A stretch of DNA of 64,000 bases, taken from positions 3,100,001 to 3,164,000 of the forward strand of contig OZ220486.1 of NCBI GenBank assembly GCA_965116115.1, given 5' to 3'. Position 1 is the stretch's first letter. Each line of letters opens with the position of its first letter. The position numbers and the translations under genes were made by a program. The stretch is from JAPOXR01 sp965116115. Lineage in GTDB: Bacteria > Pseudomonadota > Alphaproteobacteria > Rhodobacterales > Rhodobacteraceae. Positions 52,608 through 61,061 of the stretch are shown here, piece by piece. The notes below the pieces were generated by a model that saw only the letters and a list, made by a program, of their open reading frames with translations, made no database searches and was not told the origin of the DNA.

Positions 52608-54113
52608 ATGGAGCTTTATCAAAATCTTGCTCAGGGATTCGCCGTTGCGCTGACCTTCACCAATCTGCTGCTTGCCGTCAGCGGCTGCTTTCTCGGCACA
52701 GTGATCGGATCCCTTCCAGGCCTTGGTCCGTCAAACGGCGTTGCCATCCTTATACCTCTTGCATTCACGCTCGGACTGGATGCCACCGAGTCCTTGGTTC
52801 TCATGACATCCGTCTATTACGGCGCGATGTACGGCGGACGCATCTCATCGATCCTGCTGAACATTCCCGGAGACGAACCCGCCCTGATGACGACTTTGGA
52901 CGGCTATCCGATGGCCAAGAAGGGCCGGGCGGGCGATGCGCTGGTGCTGTCCGGGGTCGCCTCATTCGTCGGCGCGCTTCTGGCCACTGTCGGTCTGATG
53001 CTGCTCGCGCCGGTTCTCGCCCGGATCGCCTACCTGTTCGGTCCTCCTGAATATTTCGCCCTTTATCTTCTGGCTTTCTGCACGCTTGGCGGGCTGGCAT
53101 CGAGGAATCAGGCGAAATCCGCGCTTGCCGCGGCTATCGGCCTCGGAATCGCGATGATCGGATTGGACAATACGACCGGTCTGCCGCGGTTCACTTTCGG
53201 CGAGATGCATCTCTTCGACGGCATTGATTTTCTGGTTGCCATTGTGGGGCTTTTCGCCGTCTCCGAAGTCTTCATTTTCATCGAAAGCCACGGCAAGAGT
53301 TCAGCTATCGGCGTGAAGCTCCGGAAGGTCACGGTGCCGCTCCGGGACATCATCCATTGTTTTCCGTCCATGCTACGTTCCACTGTGATCGGTTTCGCCG
53401 CGGGCGTGCTTCCCGGCGCCGGCGCGTCGCTCGGCAGCTTTCTCGCCTACATGGCGGAAAAATCCGTGGCGAAGGACAAAGACAGTTTCGGGACCGGCAA
53501 TCCGCGCGGCGTCGCCGCGCCCGAATCCGGCAACAATGCCGCCGCCGGCGGGGCACTGGTTCCAATGCTCACTCTCGGCGTGCCGGGATCCGGAACAACC
53601 GCGGTTCTGCTGGCGCTGCTGCTGACTTTGAACATCACGCCCGGGCCGTTGCTCTTCCAAGACAGGCCGGAAGTCGTCTGGGGACTGATCGCCGCGCTGC
53701 TGATCGCGAATTGCGTGCTGCTGATCATGAATGTGCCTCTGGTGCGGCTCTTTGTGTCGATTCTCTCGGTCCCGCCCAATTTTCTGCTGCCCGGCATCAT
53801 GATGGTGTCATTCGCCGGCATCTATTCGCTGTCCGGCAGCGCATTCGATCTGATCCTGATGATCCTCTTCGGCCTGCTCGGGTATGTGTGCAGAAAAATC
53901 GATGTGCCGACCGTTCCCATCATTCTCGGCATTTTGCTGGGCAATGAAATGGAAGACGCGCTGCGCGACGCGATGGTGATCTCGAACGGCGATTACGCGT
54001 ATCTTTTTTCATCGGTAATTTCAGTCGGTCTGTGGGTTGCGGCTATCGTCGGTTTCGTTCTGCCGATCTTCCTGCGTCCGTTCCTGCAGAAGCCTCCGCG
54101 CCCGGAAAACTGA
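52608..54113 (+). CDS. tctA: Tripartite tricarboxylate transporter large membrane subunit (TctA)
   Basis: A 501-residue protein with about 12 spans. The family blocks GSLPGLGPSNGVAILIPL, MYGGRISSILLNIPGDEPA and PGAGASLGSFLAYMAEK are all seen, as is GVAAPESGNNAAAGGALVPMLTLGVPGSGTTAVLL. It moves the solute using the ion gradient after delivery by TctC. It lies 18 nt after tctB. Confidence 0.95.
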   Translation: MELYQNLAQGFAVALTFTNLLLAVSGCFLGTVIGSLPGLGPSNGVAILIPLAFTLGLDATESLVLMTSVYYGAMYGGRISSILLNIPGDEPALMTTLDGYPMAKKGRAGDALVLSGVASFVGALLATVGLMLLAPVLARIAYLFGPPEYFALYLLAFCTLGGLASRNQAKSALAAAIGLGIAMIGLDNTTGLPRFTFGEMHLFDGIDFLVAIVGLFAVSEVFIFIESHGKSSAIGVKLRKVTVPLRDIIHCFPSMLRSTVIGFAAGVLPGAGASLGSFLAYMAEKSVAKDKDSFGTGNPRGVAAPESGNNAAAGGALVPMLTLGVPGSGTTAVLLALLLTLNITPGPLLFQDRPEVVWGLIAALLIANCVLLIMNVPLVRLFVSILSVPPNFLLPGIMMVSFAGIYSLSGSAFDLILMILFGLLGYVCRKIDVPTVPIILGILLGNEMEDALRDAMVISNGDYAYLFSSVISVGLWVAAIVGFVLPIFLRPFLQKPPRPEN

Positions 54114-54114
54114 G

Positions 54115-55488
54115 TTGCCGACCCGGGTTCTCGTACCTTCAGGCGTGCTCGGCCTCGGATTTAACAGGGACGCCCTTGGCCGCGGCATAGACATGCGGCC
54201 GGATATCATCGCGATCGACGGCGGGTCGACCGACAGCGGCCCGTTCTATCTGGGCGCGGGCGTGTCGAAATATTCCCGGTCGGTCATGTTGGCGGAATGG
54301 ACCGCTCTCATGGAAGCGCGGGCTGAAGCCGGAGTTCCGCTGGTGCTGACATCGGCGGGAACCTGCGGGACCGATGCGTGCGTCGATCGGATGCTGGGAA
54401 TCACCCGGGAAGCCGCCGTGAAACTTGGCCAGAGTCTGCGGATCGCGACAGTTAAATCCTCCCAAAAACCGGATTTCATCGTTCAGAAATTTGATTTGAA
54501 GATGCTCCATGCGCTTGCCGACGCGCCTGCGCTTACGCGGCGGACCATCCTCGACTGCGCGAATATTGTCGCCTTGGCCGGCGCCGAACAGATATGCGCC
54601 GCGATTGAAACCGGCGCGGAAATCATTATCGCCGGAAGAGCGACGGATACCGCCGGGATCGCGGCGCTTCCTCTCTTGAACGGAGATCATTCCGGAGCGG
54701 CCTGGCACGGCGCAAAGACCGCGGAATGCGGCGCACTGTGCTCAACCCAGCCGATGAGCGGCGTGATTTGCGTTGATTTTGACGATTCCGGCTTTGAAGT
54801 GGAGCCGCTTGCCGAAAACGCGCGCTGCACGCCCCATACAGTTTCCGCCCACATGCTCTATGAAAATGCGGATCCCTTTCTGCTCAAGGAGCCGGGCGGT
54901 GAATTGGACGTCTCAAAGGCGAAATACGCAGCGGTCAGCCGCCGCCGGGTCCGGGTCAGCGGATCGATCTGGAATCCATCGGACCGCTACACAGTGAAAC
55001 TCGAAGGGGCCCGGCTCGCCGGCTGGCAGTCTGTCATTCTCGTTATTGTGCGCAATGAGCGTTACGTCCGCAGAGCGGCTGAATGGATTGAAAAGCTTCA
55101 TGCGTTTTTGAAGACAGAAATACTTCGCAAGTCCGGCATTTCCGAATCCAGCTATGATCTCGACTTCCGCCTCATCGGCATGAATGCCGCTCTGGGCGCG
55201 CTCGAAAGCCGTCAAGGGAATCCATGCGAAGTCGGAATTCTGTGTCTCGTGACCGCGCCGCGTCAGGACACCGCGAACGAAATCGCCAAACTGATCAATC
55301 CGTATATGCTGCATTTTCCTCTGACGGAAAACGAGGAACTGCCGACTTTCGCATTCCCGTTTTCGCCCGCCGAAACCGAACGCGGCCCCGTTTATGAGTT
55401 CTGCCTCAATCATGTTATGGAGATCCGCCGTCCGATGGACGCATTCAAACTGGAACTGCAGGAAATCCGCCATGCCCCGTCTCGGTGA
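54115..55488 (+). CDS. DUF1446 (AtuA-like) family protein
   Basis: A 457-residue protein of the acyclic-terpene-utilisation AtuA (DUF1446) family. Family blocks are RVLVPSGVLGLGFN, AIDGGSTDSGPFYLGAG, LTSAGTCGTDACVDRML and IIAGRATDTAGIAALPLL. The catalytic role of this family is not settled; it is linked to carboxylation or hydration of acyl substrates. TTG at 54115 is chosen as the start, as it fits the family N-terminus and lies just past tctA with GGAAAA upstream. Co-transcribed with the TTT genes, so it may process the imported acid. Confidence 0.85.
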   Translation: MPTRVLVPSGVLGLGFNRDALGRGIDMRPDIIAIDGGSTDSGPFYLGAGVSKYSRSVMLAEWTALMEARAEAGVPLVLTSAGTCGTDACVDRMLGITREAAVKLGQSLRIATVKSSQKPDFIVQKFDLKMLHALADAPALTRRTILDCANIVALAGAEQICAAIETGAEIIIAGRATDTAGIAALPLLNGDHSGAAWHGAKTAECGALCSTQPMSGVICVDFDDSGFEVEPLAENARCTPHTVSAHMLYENADPFLLKEPGGELDVSKAKYAAVSRRRVRVSGSIWNPSDRYTVKLEGARLAGWQSVILVIVRNERYVRRAAEWIEKLHAFLKTEILRKSGISESSYDLDFRLIGMNAALGALESRQGNPCEVGILCLVTAPRQDTANEIAKLINPYMLHFPLTENEELPTFAFPFSPAETERGPVYEFCLNHVMEIRRPMDAFKLELQEIRHAPSR

Positions 55489-55780
55489 TATCGCATTCAA
55501 AGTGCGGTCCAAGAATGCAGGGCCGTTCACCGTGACGATTGACATCTTCTGCGGCTCGCGGCAGACTTTCAAGACCGTGTGCATGCAACTTTCAAGCCAA
55601 GCTGTCGGCGAAATTTACGCCGCGCCCCCTGAATCGGTCCGTCGGTTCGAAGTTCCAGACTTAAATGCCGTCAAATTCAGCCTCCCGCGCCCTGATATCC
55701 AAGGCAGCCGCCTGGACAGAGACATGCATGCGGCCCAGTTTGCTGAGCTGCTGCAGGAATTCGTTATCAATACAGAGTGA
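55472..55780 (+). CDS. DUF4387 family protein
   Basis: A 102-residue protein of DUF4387, which in many genomes follows DUF1446 directly and may be its small partner. LGDIAFKVRSKNAGPFTVTIDIFC near the start is the family signature. Its ATG overlaps the DUF1446 3' end by 17 nt. Function unknown. It ends the TTT operon. Confidence 0.85.
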   Translation: MPRLGDIAFKVRSKNAGPFTVTIDIFCGSRQTFKTVCMQLSSQAVGEIYAAPPESVRRFEVPDLNAVKFSLPRPDIQGSRLDRDMHAAQFAELLQEFVINTE

Positions 55781-56312
55781 TAACAAAGCAGCGCTCTGAC
55801 GACAACCCAAGCACGGCACGATTGGGAATCACAACAAAGACCCGGTCTGCGTCAGCCGGCGCATGGCGGCGATGCGTATCAATGATTTCAGGACGACGCT
55901 TTCACTGGACTCCGGTGATGGCGAGACTCGGCTTTAACCGCGGCGGGCGTTGCTGGCGCGCCGACAGGATTTTGCTATGACTCCGTTACTGGTTTGAAGC
56001 GCGCCAAGGCACAGCGATTCTTATTGTGTCAGATTCATTACTCTTTTCTACGGATTGAATTTTTCAAACCCCGGTCGGGGACGGTGTCTGCGGGATGCAT
56101 GAGGCAGTCACGGCCAAGCGCAGAACGCCGCAATGAAGCGCCTTTTCAAGCTGCGCAAGGCCATCAAGCTACGCACCGTCCCGCTTCTGTACCCGGTTAT
56201 GACCGGCAGTTGGCGACAGCTCCAACGGGAGCATATCACGGCGGCGGTTGAACGCCGTCAATTTTCACATGGAAAATACGAGTTGCATGTATTTTCAAAA
56301 CAAGTGAAATTA
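55781..56312. other. Intergenic region before the AbiE locus
   Basis: No gene recognised between DUF4387 and the AbiE pair. A frame from 56133 leading into the antitoxin gene has no family resemblance and is probably untranslated leader. The right end holds a palindromic site described separately. Confidence 0.45.
56263..56309. promoter_or_regulatory. Nested inverted repeats, likely AbiEi operator
   Basis: Inner arms GAAAATAC (56272-56279) and GTATTTTC (56289-56296) with a 9-nt spacer, and outer arms TTTCAC (56263-56268) and GTGAAA (56304-56309). The site ends just before the antitoxin ATG at 56313. AbiEi antitoxins are known to repress their own operon by binding inverted repeats upstream, so this is the natural candidate site. 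Confidence 0.6.
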
Positions 56313-57191
56313 ATGGTTATGAGCCATCAAAGAATCCCGAGACTGAAACCTTTTCTGGAACGGGTCCCACCCGGCTTCCTCGTCGATGCGGCATGGCTGA
56401 AGCGCTTCGGGATTGATCCCAAGTCCATCCATAATTATGCTGAGAGAGGCTGGCTGGAGCGGGTGGCGCACGGAATCTACCGCCGCCCGCTGCCCCATAC
56501 CGACCAAACAGGGTGCCCGCCTGTCCGACCGGAGACCGACTGGCAGCTACCGCTGCTGTCGATTCAATGGATCATGGAACATGAAGTCCATCTGGGCGGT
56601 ATGAGCGCTCTGGGCTTTCATGGACTCGCCCACTATTTGCCGCTTGGCGGCGGGCACCGTGTCTATCTATACGGCGAAGTTCCGTCTTGGCTGGCGCGCC
56701 TTCCATGCAAAACACAGTTCGTCGTTCGCTCATGCGTCCTGTTCGGCAACGACCTTACCGGCGTCGAGAATACCGAACACCAATTTGAGAGCGCAACCGG
56801 GGCGGGACACGGCCCGACGGTCAGCCCTTGGCGCTGGCCGCTCAAGGTTTCGTCACCCGAGCGCGCCATCCTCGAGGCGCTCGGCGAACTGCCGACCCAC
56901 GCGGCCTTCGACAATCTGGACATGATCTTTCAGGGTCTGACGAACCTGCGTCCCAAGCCCCTGATGAAGCTGCTGCGGGCCTGCCGAAGCATCAAGGTCA
57001 AGCGCCTGTTTTTCGTGTTCGCCGACCGGCATGCCCATGCTTGGGTGAAGCATCTGGACAAAAGCGCCATTGATTTCGGTTCCGGTCCGCGCGCGCTGAC
57101 GAAGGGCGGGAAACTGCACCCGGCCTACCGGATTTATGTGCCCGAGTCGCTTCTGCCTGCGGACACGGATGAAGTCGTGAGCCATGCATGA
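56313..57191 (+). CDS. abiEi: AbiEi-type antitoxin / transcriptional regulator (type IV TA)
   Basis: A 292-residue protein. The N-terminal helix-turn-helix region (LVDAAWLKRFGIDPKSIHNYAERGWLERVAHGIYRR) is the AbiEi DNA-binding domain. The middle holds HYLPLGGGHRVYLYGE, and the long C-terminal domain carries the SSPERAILEALGELP motif used to neutralise the toxin. A longer frame from 56133 adds unrelated sequence; ATG 56313 or 56319 is preferred. Its last 8 nt overlap the toxin gene. Confidence 0.85.
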   Translation: MVMSHQRIPRLKPFLERVPPGFLVDAAWLKRFGIDPKSIHNYAERGWLERVAHGIYRRPLPHTDQTGCPPVRPETDWQLPLLSIQWIMEHEVHLGGMSALGFHGLAHYLPLGGGHRVYLYGEVPSWLARLPCKTQFVVRSCVLFGNDLTGVENTEHQFESATGAGHGPTVSPWRWPLKVSSPERAILEALGELPTHAAFDNLDMIFQGLTNLRPKPLMKLLRACRSIKVKRLFFVFADRHAHAWVKHLDKSAIDFGSGPRALTKGGKLHPAYRIYVPESLLPADTDEVVSHA

Positions 57192-58098
57192 ACGCTTTAT
57201 CGAACAGGTCCGTTTGCTGATGCGCCTCTTGCCGGCCATTGCGGACGAGGAGGTCTTTGCGCTCAAAGGCGGTACAGCCATCAATCTTTTTTACCGGAAC
57301 ATGCCGCGCCTGTCGGTCGATATCGATCTGACCTACGTGCGGATTGAGAATCGCGCCGTCTCTCTTCACCATATTGATGCCGCGCTCGACCGGATAATGG
57401 ACTCATTCGGCCGCAACAACAGGGATGTGCGGCTCCAGCGTATCGCCGGCGGCGGAAACCTGGAAACCCGCATCATGGCCTCGCGCGGTGCGGTGAGTGT
57501 GAAGATCGAAACCTCGCCTGTCATGCGCGGCACGGTGCTGCCGCCGTTGCCGATGAGGGTCTCGGACGCGGTGGAGGAGGCATTCGGATTCGCCGAGATG
57601 CCGGTGCTGGCCTTCGGAGACCTGTTCGCGGGCAAGCTGCATGCTGCCCTTGACCGCCTGCACCCGCGCGATCTGTACGACATCCACCTTCTCTATAAGA
57701 ATGAGGGGCTGACGGACGACTTGTTCCGGGTCTTTCTGGTCTATGTCTCCGCGTCCGGCCGTCCGCCGCACGAACTGCTGGCGCCGCCGGCTATCCCGAT
57801 AGCACAAATGCACATAGAGGAATTCATTGGGATGACTCGGGAGGAAATCGGGCTGTCAGATCTCGAAATGGCGCGAACACGCCTGATCACGGATATCCGA
57901 AGGCGTCTGACTGGCAACACAGCGGCATTCCTTATGTCGCTTCACAACGCCGAACCGGATTTCGCTCTCATAGACCTGCCCCAAGCGGAACGGCTCCCCG
58001 CTGTCCAGTGGAAACTTCTGAACCTACGCAGGCTCAAGGCTGAAAATCCTGCCAAGCATGCCGAACAAGGAGAGATGTTGAAGGCGTTGTTTGCCTAA
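57184..58098 (+). CDS. abiEii: AbiEii/AbiGii-family nucleotidyltransferase toxin
   Basis: A 304-residue nucleotidyltransferase-like toxin. The catalytic core is ALKGGTAINLFYRNMPRLSVDIDL, with Gly29-Gly30-Thr31 and Asp46/Asp48 corresponding to the GS and D-x-D motifs of the DNA polymerase beta superfamily. LAFGDLFAGKLHAALDRLHPRDLYDIHLLY is the second family block. Toxins of this group modify tRNA or other nucleotides to stop growth, often in phage defence. The 8-nt overlap with the antitoxin implies coupled translation. Confidence 0.88.
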   Translation: MHERFIEQVRLLMRLLPAIADEEVFALKGGTAINLFYRNMPRLSVDIDLTYVRIENRAVSLHHIDAALDRIMDSFGRNNRDVRLQRIAGGGNLETRIMASRGAVSVKIETSPVMRGTVLPPLPMRVSDAVEEAFGFAEMPVLAFGDLFAGKLHAALDRLHPRDLYDIHLLYKNEGLTDDLFRVFLVYVSASGRPPHELLAPPAIPIAQMHIEEFIGMTREEIGLSDLEMARTRLITDIRRRLTGNTAAFLMSLHNAEPDFALIDLPQAERLPAVQWKLLNLRRLKAENPAKHAEQGEMLKALFA

Positions 58099-58120
58099 AG
58101 GAGCGAAGGAGAAGAACAGG

Positions 58121-58478
58121 GTAAATTCAGACTTCCTGACCTGACATATGATTATCTGACCCGTTTCCGGGTTGGGAGCGCCTGCGATCTGATAGATGCG
58201 GCGGAGACCGCTGCCCGGACAGAGGATTCCAGGCAGGCTGAGTCAGTCAAGCGGCGGCATGATAGACTTATCGGGGAAAAGTCCGCTGATCGGGACGGCT
58301 TCGACGGGTGTCAGGGGAAGAGACGGCATCGGATCCGCCTTTTCATGGGTTATCTGTTCAATATTCATGAAAGCCCTTCAGTTCAGTGAGAAAAGCCGCT
58401 GAAAAGCAGGAAAACATGGAGTTTCTGAGACTCTTCCCGGCACTGAAGAGGGAATCAGGTCAGGAAGTCTGAAATTAC
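58121..58478. mobile_element. 358-bp inverted-repeat-bounded element (IS remnant or MITE)
   Basis: A 24-nt terminal inverted repeat (23 of 24 identical) begins GTAAATTCAGACTTCC at 58121 and is repeated inverted at 58455-58478. No transposase frame lies inside. A minus-strand frame of about 41 codons beginning MNIEQITHEK is present but unrecognised. I see no target duplication at the edges, so the exact ends are uncertain. Different from the GGCTC-type MITE. Confidence 0.65.
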
Positions 58479-58548
58479 GTCAATAAGAACTCGGCTGCTC
58501 TCGCGCGATCCTTATCCGGAGTGAATTAACACTGGAAAAGCTCGGCTC

Positions 58549-58740
58549 GTGAAGGAAAAGGAGAACCGGGCGGTGCGGTCATCTCGCTTCCGGCGAACGA
58601 TAACTGCCCAGAGCAACAAGCGGCAAAAAACGCGGGAGGCACAGCGACTGAACACCATTGCGCGGGCCATCGGCCGCCATATCGCCCGTGAGCGCCCTGA
58701 GATTTGGAAACGGGCGGCCAACGACAACCGGCCACAGTAA
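58549..58740 (+). CDS. Small basic hypothetical protein
   Basis: A 63-residue, strongly basic frame with GTG start. The ending ANDNRPQ resembles the NDNRP tails seen on many short alphaproteobacterial proteins of unknown function. No signal peptide or membrane span. It lies between an inverted-repeat element and the convergent hemC. It could be a chance frame. Confidence 0.4.
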   Translation: MKEKENRAVRSSRFRRTITAQSNKRQKTREAQRLNTIARAIGRHIARERPEIWKRAANDNRPQ

Positions 58741-58916
58741 TAGGAAAGGGAACCGGATGGATGAAATCGGCCATTGAAAAAAGGAAGGTCTTAAAAACCG
58801 CGCCAGGCTATACGCCCGCTATTCTACGGGCAATCAGAACGTTCCCCCATCAAGGACCAGTTCCGCATTTGCGCGTTAACGGTGGCGGAAAAACGGAAAA
58901 AACTTACAGGCTGACT

Positions 58917-59852
58917 TCAACGGCGGGAATCAGGACGCCGGCCCGAAGCACCGGCTTCGGCCAAAATGCGGCGCGCCAGTTCAAGACCCAATTCCACCGC
59001 GTCTGCGACTGAGCCACGAAGCGATTTTGAAATGCAGACTGTTCCGTCAGGACTCAGATATTCTCCGCGGATGAAAATTTCATCACCGTCAATTTCCGCC
59101 AGCGCGCCGACCGGCGTGGCGCAGTCGCCGCCCAGTCCTGACAGCAATGCCCGTTCGGCTGATACCCGGCAGCGCGACTCAGGATCGTTAAGTGTCAACG
59201 CCAGTGCTCCCGCGGCGCGGTCATCGGTCCGGCGTTCAAGGCAAACAGCGCCCTGCGCCGGGGCCGGCAACATGTCCGATACGGGGACCGGACTGATACG
59301 TCTGCTCATCCTGCCAAGCCGGATCAGCCCAGACATGGCGAGTATCGCGGCATCCGCTGCGCCGTTGTCCAGATTGCGCAGTCTTGTATCGAGGTTGCCT
59401 CTGAAATTCACAGGTTTCAGCTTTGGATTGAGCCTGAGAATCTGCGCACTGCGCCGCAGACTTGACGTGCCGACCCGCGAGCCGTCTGCCAGTGCGCAAA
59501 TGCTCGCGGCAGAATCACAGATCAGTGCATCCCTAGGATCGGCGCGCGGCAGAACACAGTCCGCCGCCAGCCCCTCTGGCTGCCCGACCGGCAGATCCTT
59601 CATTGAATGCACGGCAATGTCGATTTTGCCGTCCAGCAAAGCCTGCTCAAGCTCGCGGCAGAAGACGCCCTTTCCTCCGATTTCGCTGACACGCGGCACG
59701 GATTTCAGATCACCGGTCGTTTTGATGATGCGGATTTCAAGATCGCCTGCATTGAACCGTCCGCAGTCCGCAGCGCGGCTCACGGCTTCTCTGGCCTGCG
59801 CCAAGGCCAGCGGCGAACCCCGCGTGCCGAATACTATATGCCTGCGCCTCAA
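58917..59852 (-). CDS. hemC: Porphobilinogen deaminase (hydroxymethylbilane synthase)
   Basis: A 311-residue enzyme joining four porphobilinogen molecules into hydroxymethylbilane. RHIVFGTRGSPLALAQA, KDLPVGQPEGL and PVNFRGNLDTRLRNLDNG are family blocks. The dipyrromethane-binding Cys lies in LGGDCATPVGA. The start is TTG. It is divergent from hemE, with 117 bp between. Confidence 0.95.
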   Translation of the reverse strand: MRRRHIVFGTRGSPLALAQAREAVSRAADCGRFNAGDLEIRIIKTTGDLKSVPRVSEIGGKGVFCRELEQALLDGKIDIAVHSMKDLPVGQPEGLAADCVLPRADPRDALICDSAASICALADGSRVGTSSLRRSAQILRLNPKLKPVNFRGNLDTRLRNLDNGAADAAILAMSGLIRLGRMSRRISPVPVSDMLPAPAQGAVCLERRTDDRAAGALALTLNDPESRCRVSAERALLSGLGGDCATPVGALAEIDGDEIFIRGEYLSPDGTVCISKSLRGSVADAVELGLELARRILAEAGASGRRPDSRR

Positions 59853-59969
59853 CTACGGAATCGCTTCTGATGAGAGGGGAAAATGCCGGCTGGAATCATG
59901 AAAGCCTGATTACTTGCTGACCCGAATCATGCCAAGTATTCGTCAGTCTTGGAGAATTCTCGGAACGTC
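59853..59969. promoter_or_regulatory. Divergent hemC / hemE promoter region
   Basis: The 117 bp between the hemC start and the hemE start must hold promoters for both. No clear -35/-10 pair or operator was recognised. Confidence 0.4.
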
Positions 59970-61061
59970 ATGACCCTGCGCAAACCTTTTCTTCGTGCCC
60001 TGTCCGGAAAACGAATCGACCCGCCTCCGGCCTGGATCATGCGGCAAGCAGGAAGGTATCTGCCGGAATACCAGTCTCTGCGGGCGAAGGCAGGGGACTT
60101 CCTGACCCTGTGTTACACGCCTGAACTGGCAGCTGAAGCCACGCTGCAGCCGATTCGCCGGTTCGGCTTTGATGCGGCGATCATCTTTGCGGACATACTC
60201 CTGCTGCCGCACGCTCTCGGATCGGATCTCAGATTTGACACGGGTTCCGGGCCTGTGCTCTCGCCCATTCTCAGTGAAGGCGATGTTGATGCGCTCCGCG
60301 CTCCCGATTCGGTTCACGAGATGCTGTCGCCGGTCTGTGAAACGATCCGCCTCACGAAGGCCTCCTTGCCGCCGGATACGGCTCTGCTCGGATTTTCCGG
60401 CTCACCTTGGACAACCGCCACCTACATGATTGCCGGCCGCGGCGTTCACGGCCAAGGGCCAGCGCGCCGCTTTCTGCGTCGCCAGCCGCAAGCTTTCGAG
60501 CGTCTCATTCATCTTCTGACAACCGCGACGATTGAGTATTTGTCAGACCAGATCTCAGCGGGAGCCGAAGCCGTTCAGCTTTTCGACAGCTGGGCCGGTG
60601 CGCTGGACGGCGCGGAATTCGATAGATTCATCACCGCTCCGACGGCAAAGATCGTCAGGGCGCTCAAACTGCGCCATCCGGCTGTCCCGGTGATTGCCTT
60701 TCCCCGGCAAGCCGGTGTCCGGCTTCCGGATTTTGCCGCAGCGGCCGGCGCGGACTGCATCGCTCTGGATCAATCGGCTGAACCCGCTTGGCTCAACGGC
60801 AGAATTCCGCCGCGGATCTGCGTGCAGGGCAATCTTGATCCAGCGTATTTGAGCAGCGGCGGTCCGGCTCTGGTCAGCGCCGCCCGCGCTGTTTTGGAGG
60901 GATTCTCGGATCGGCCGCATATTTTCAACTTGGGCCATGGCATCACGCCGGATGCCCGCATTGAAAATGTGGAACTGCTGCTTGAAACTGTGCGCGCTTG
61001 GAAACGCGCCCCCGGAATGAGCCGGATCACGGCCAGCGGGCAAGGGGCGGCAGGCTCATAA
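59970..61061 (+). CDS. hemE: Uroporphyrinogen decarboxylase
   Basis: A 363-residue enzyme that decarboxylates uroporphyrinogen III to coproporphyrinogen III. The start PPAWIMRQAGRYLPEYQSLR is the family signature, and GFSGSPWTTATYMIAG the second. FNLGHGITPDARIENVELLL closes the protein. The start ATG 59970 gives the usual N-terminus; TTG at 59949 is possible. It supplies HemF, which is convergent and overlaps its 3' end by 35 bp. Confidence 0.95.
   Translation: MTLRKPFLRALSGKRIDPPPAWIMRQAGRYLPEYQSLRAKAGDFLTLCYTPELAAEATLQPIRRFGFDAAIIFADILLLPHALGSDLRFDTGSGPVLSPILSEGDVDALRAPDSVHEMLSPVCETIRLTKASLPPDTALLGFSGSPWTTATYMIAGRGVHGQGPARRFLRRQPQAFERLIHLLTTATIEYLSDQISAGAEAVQLFDSWAGALDGAEFDRFITAPTAKIVRALKLRHPAVPVIAFPRQAGVRLPDFAAAAGADCIALDQSAEPAWLNGRIPPRICVQGNLDPAYLSSGGPALVSAARAVLEGFSDRPHIFNLGHGITPDARIENVELLLETVRAWKRAPGMSRITASGQGAAGS

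Noticed and set aside
56133..56312. N-terminal extension of the AbiEi antitoxin.
   Set aside because: The extra 60 codons lack family resemblance and cover the palindromic operator-like site.
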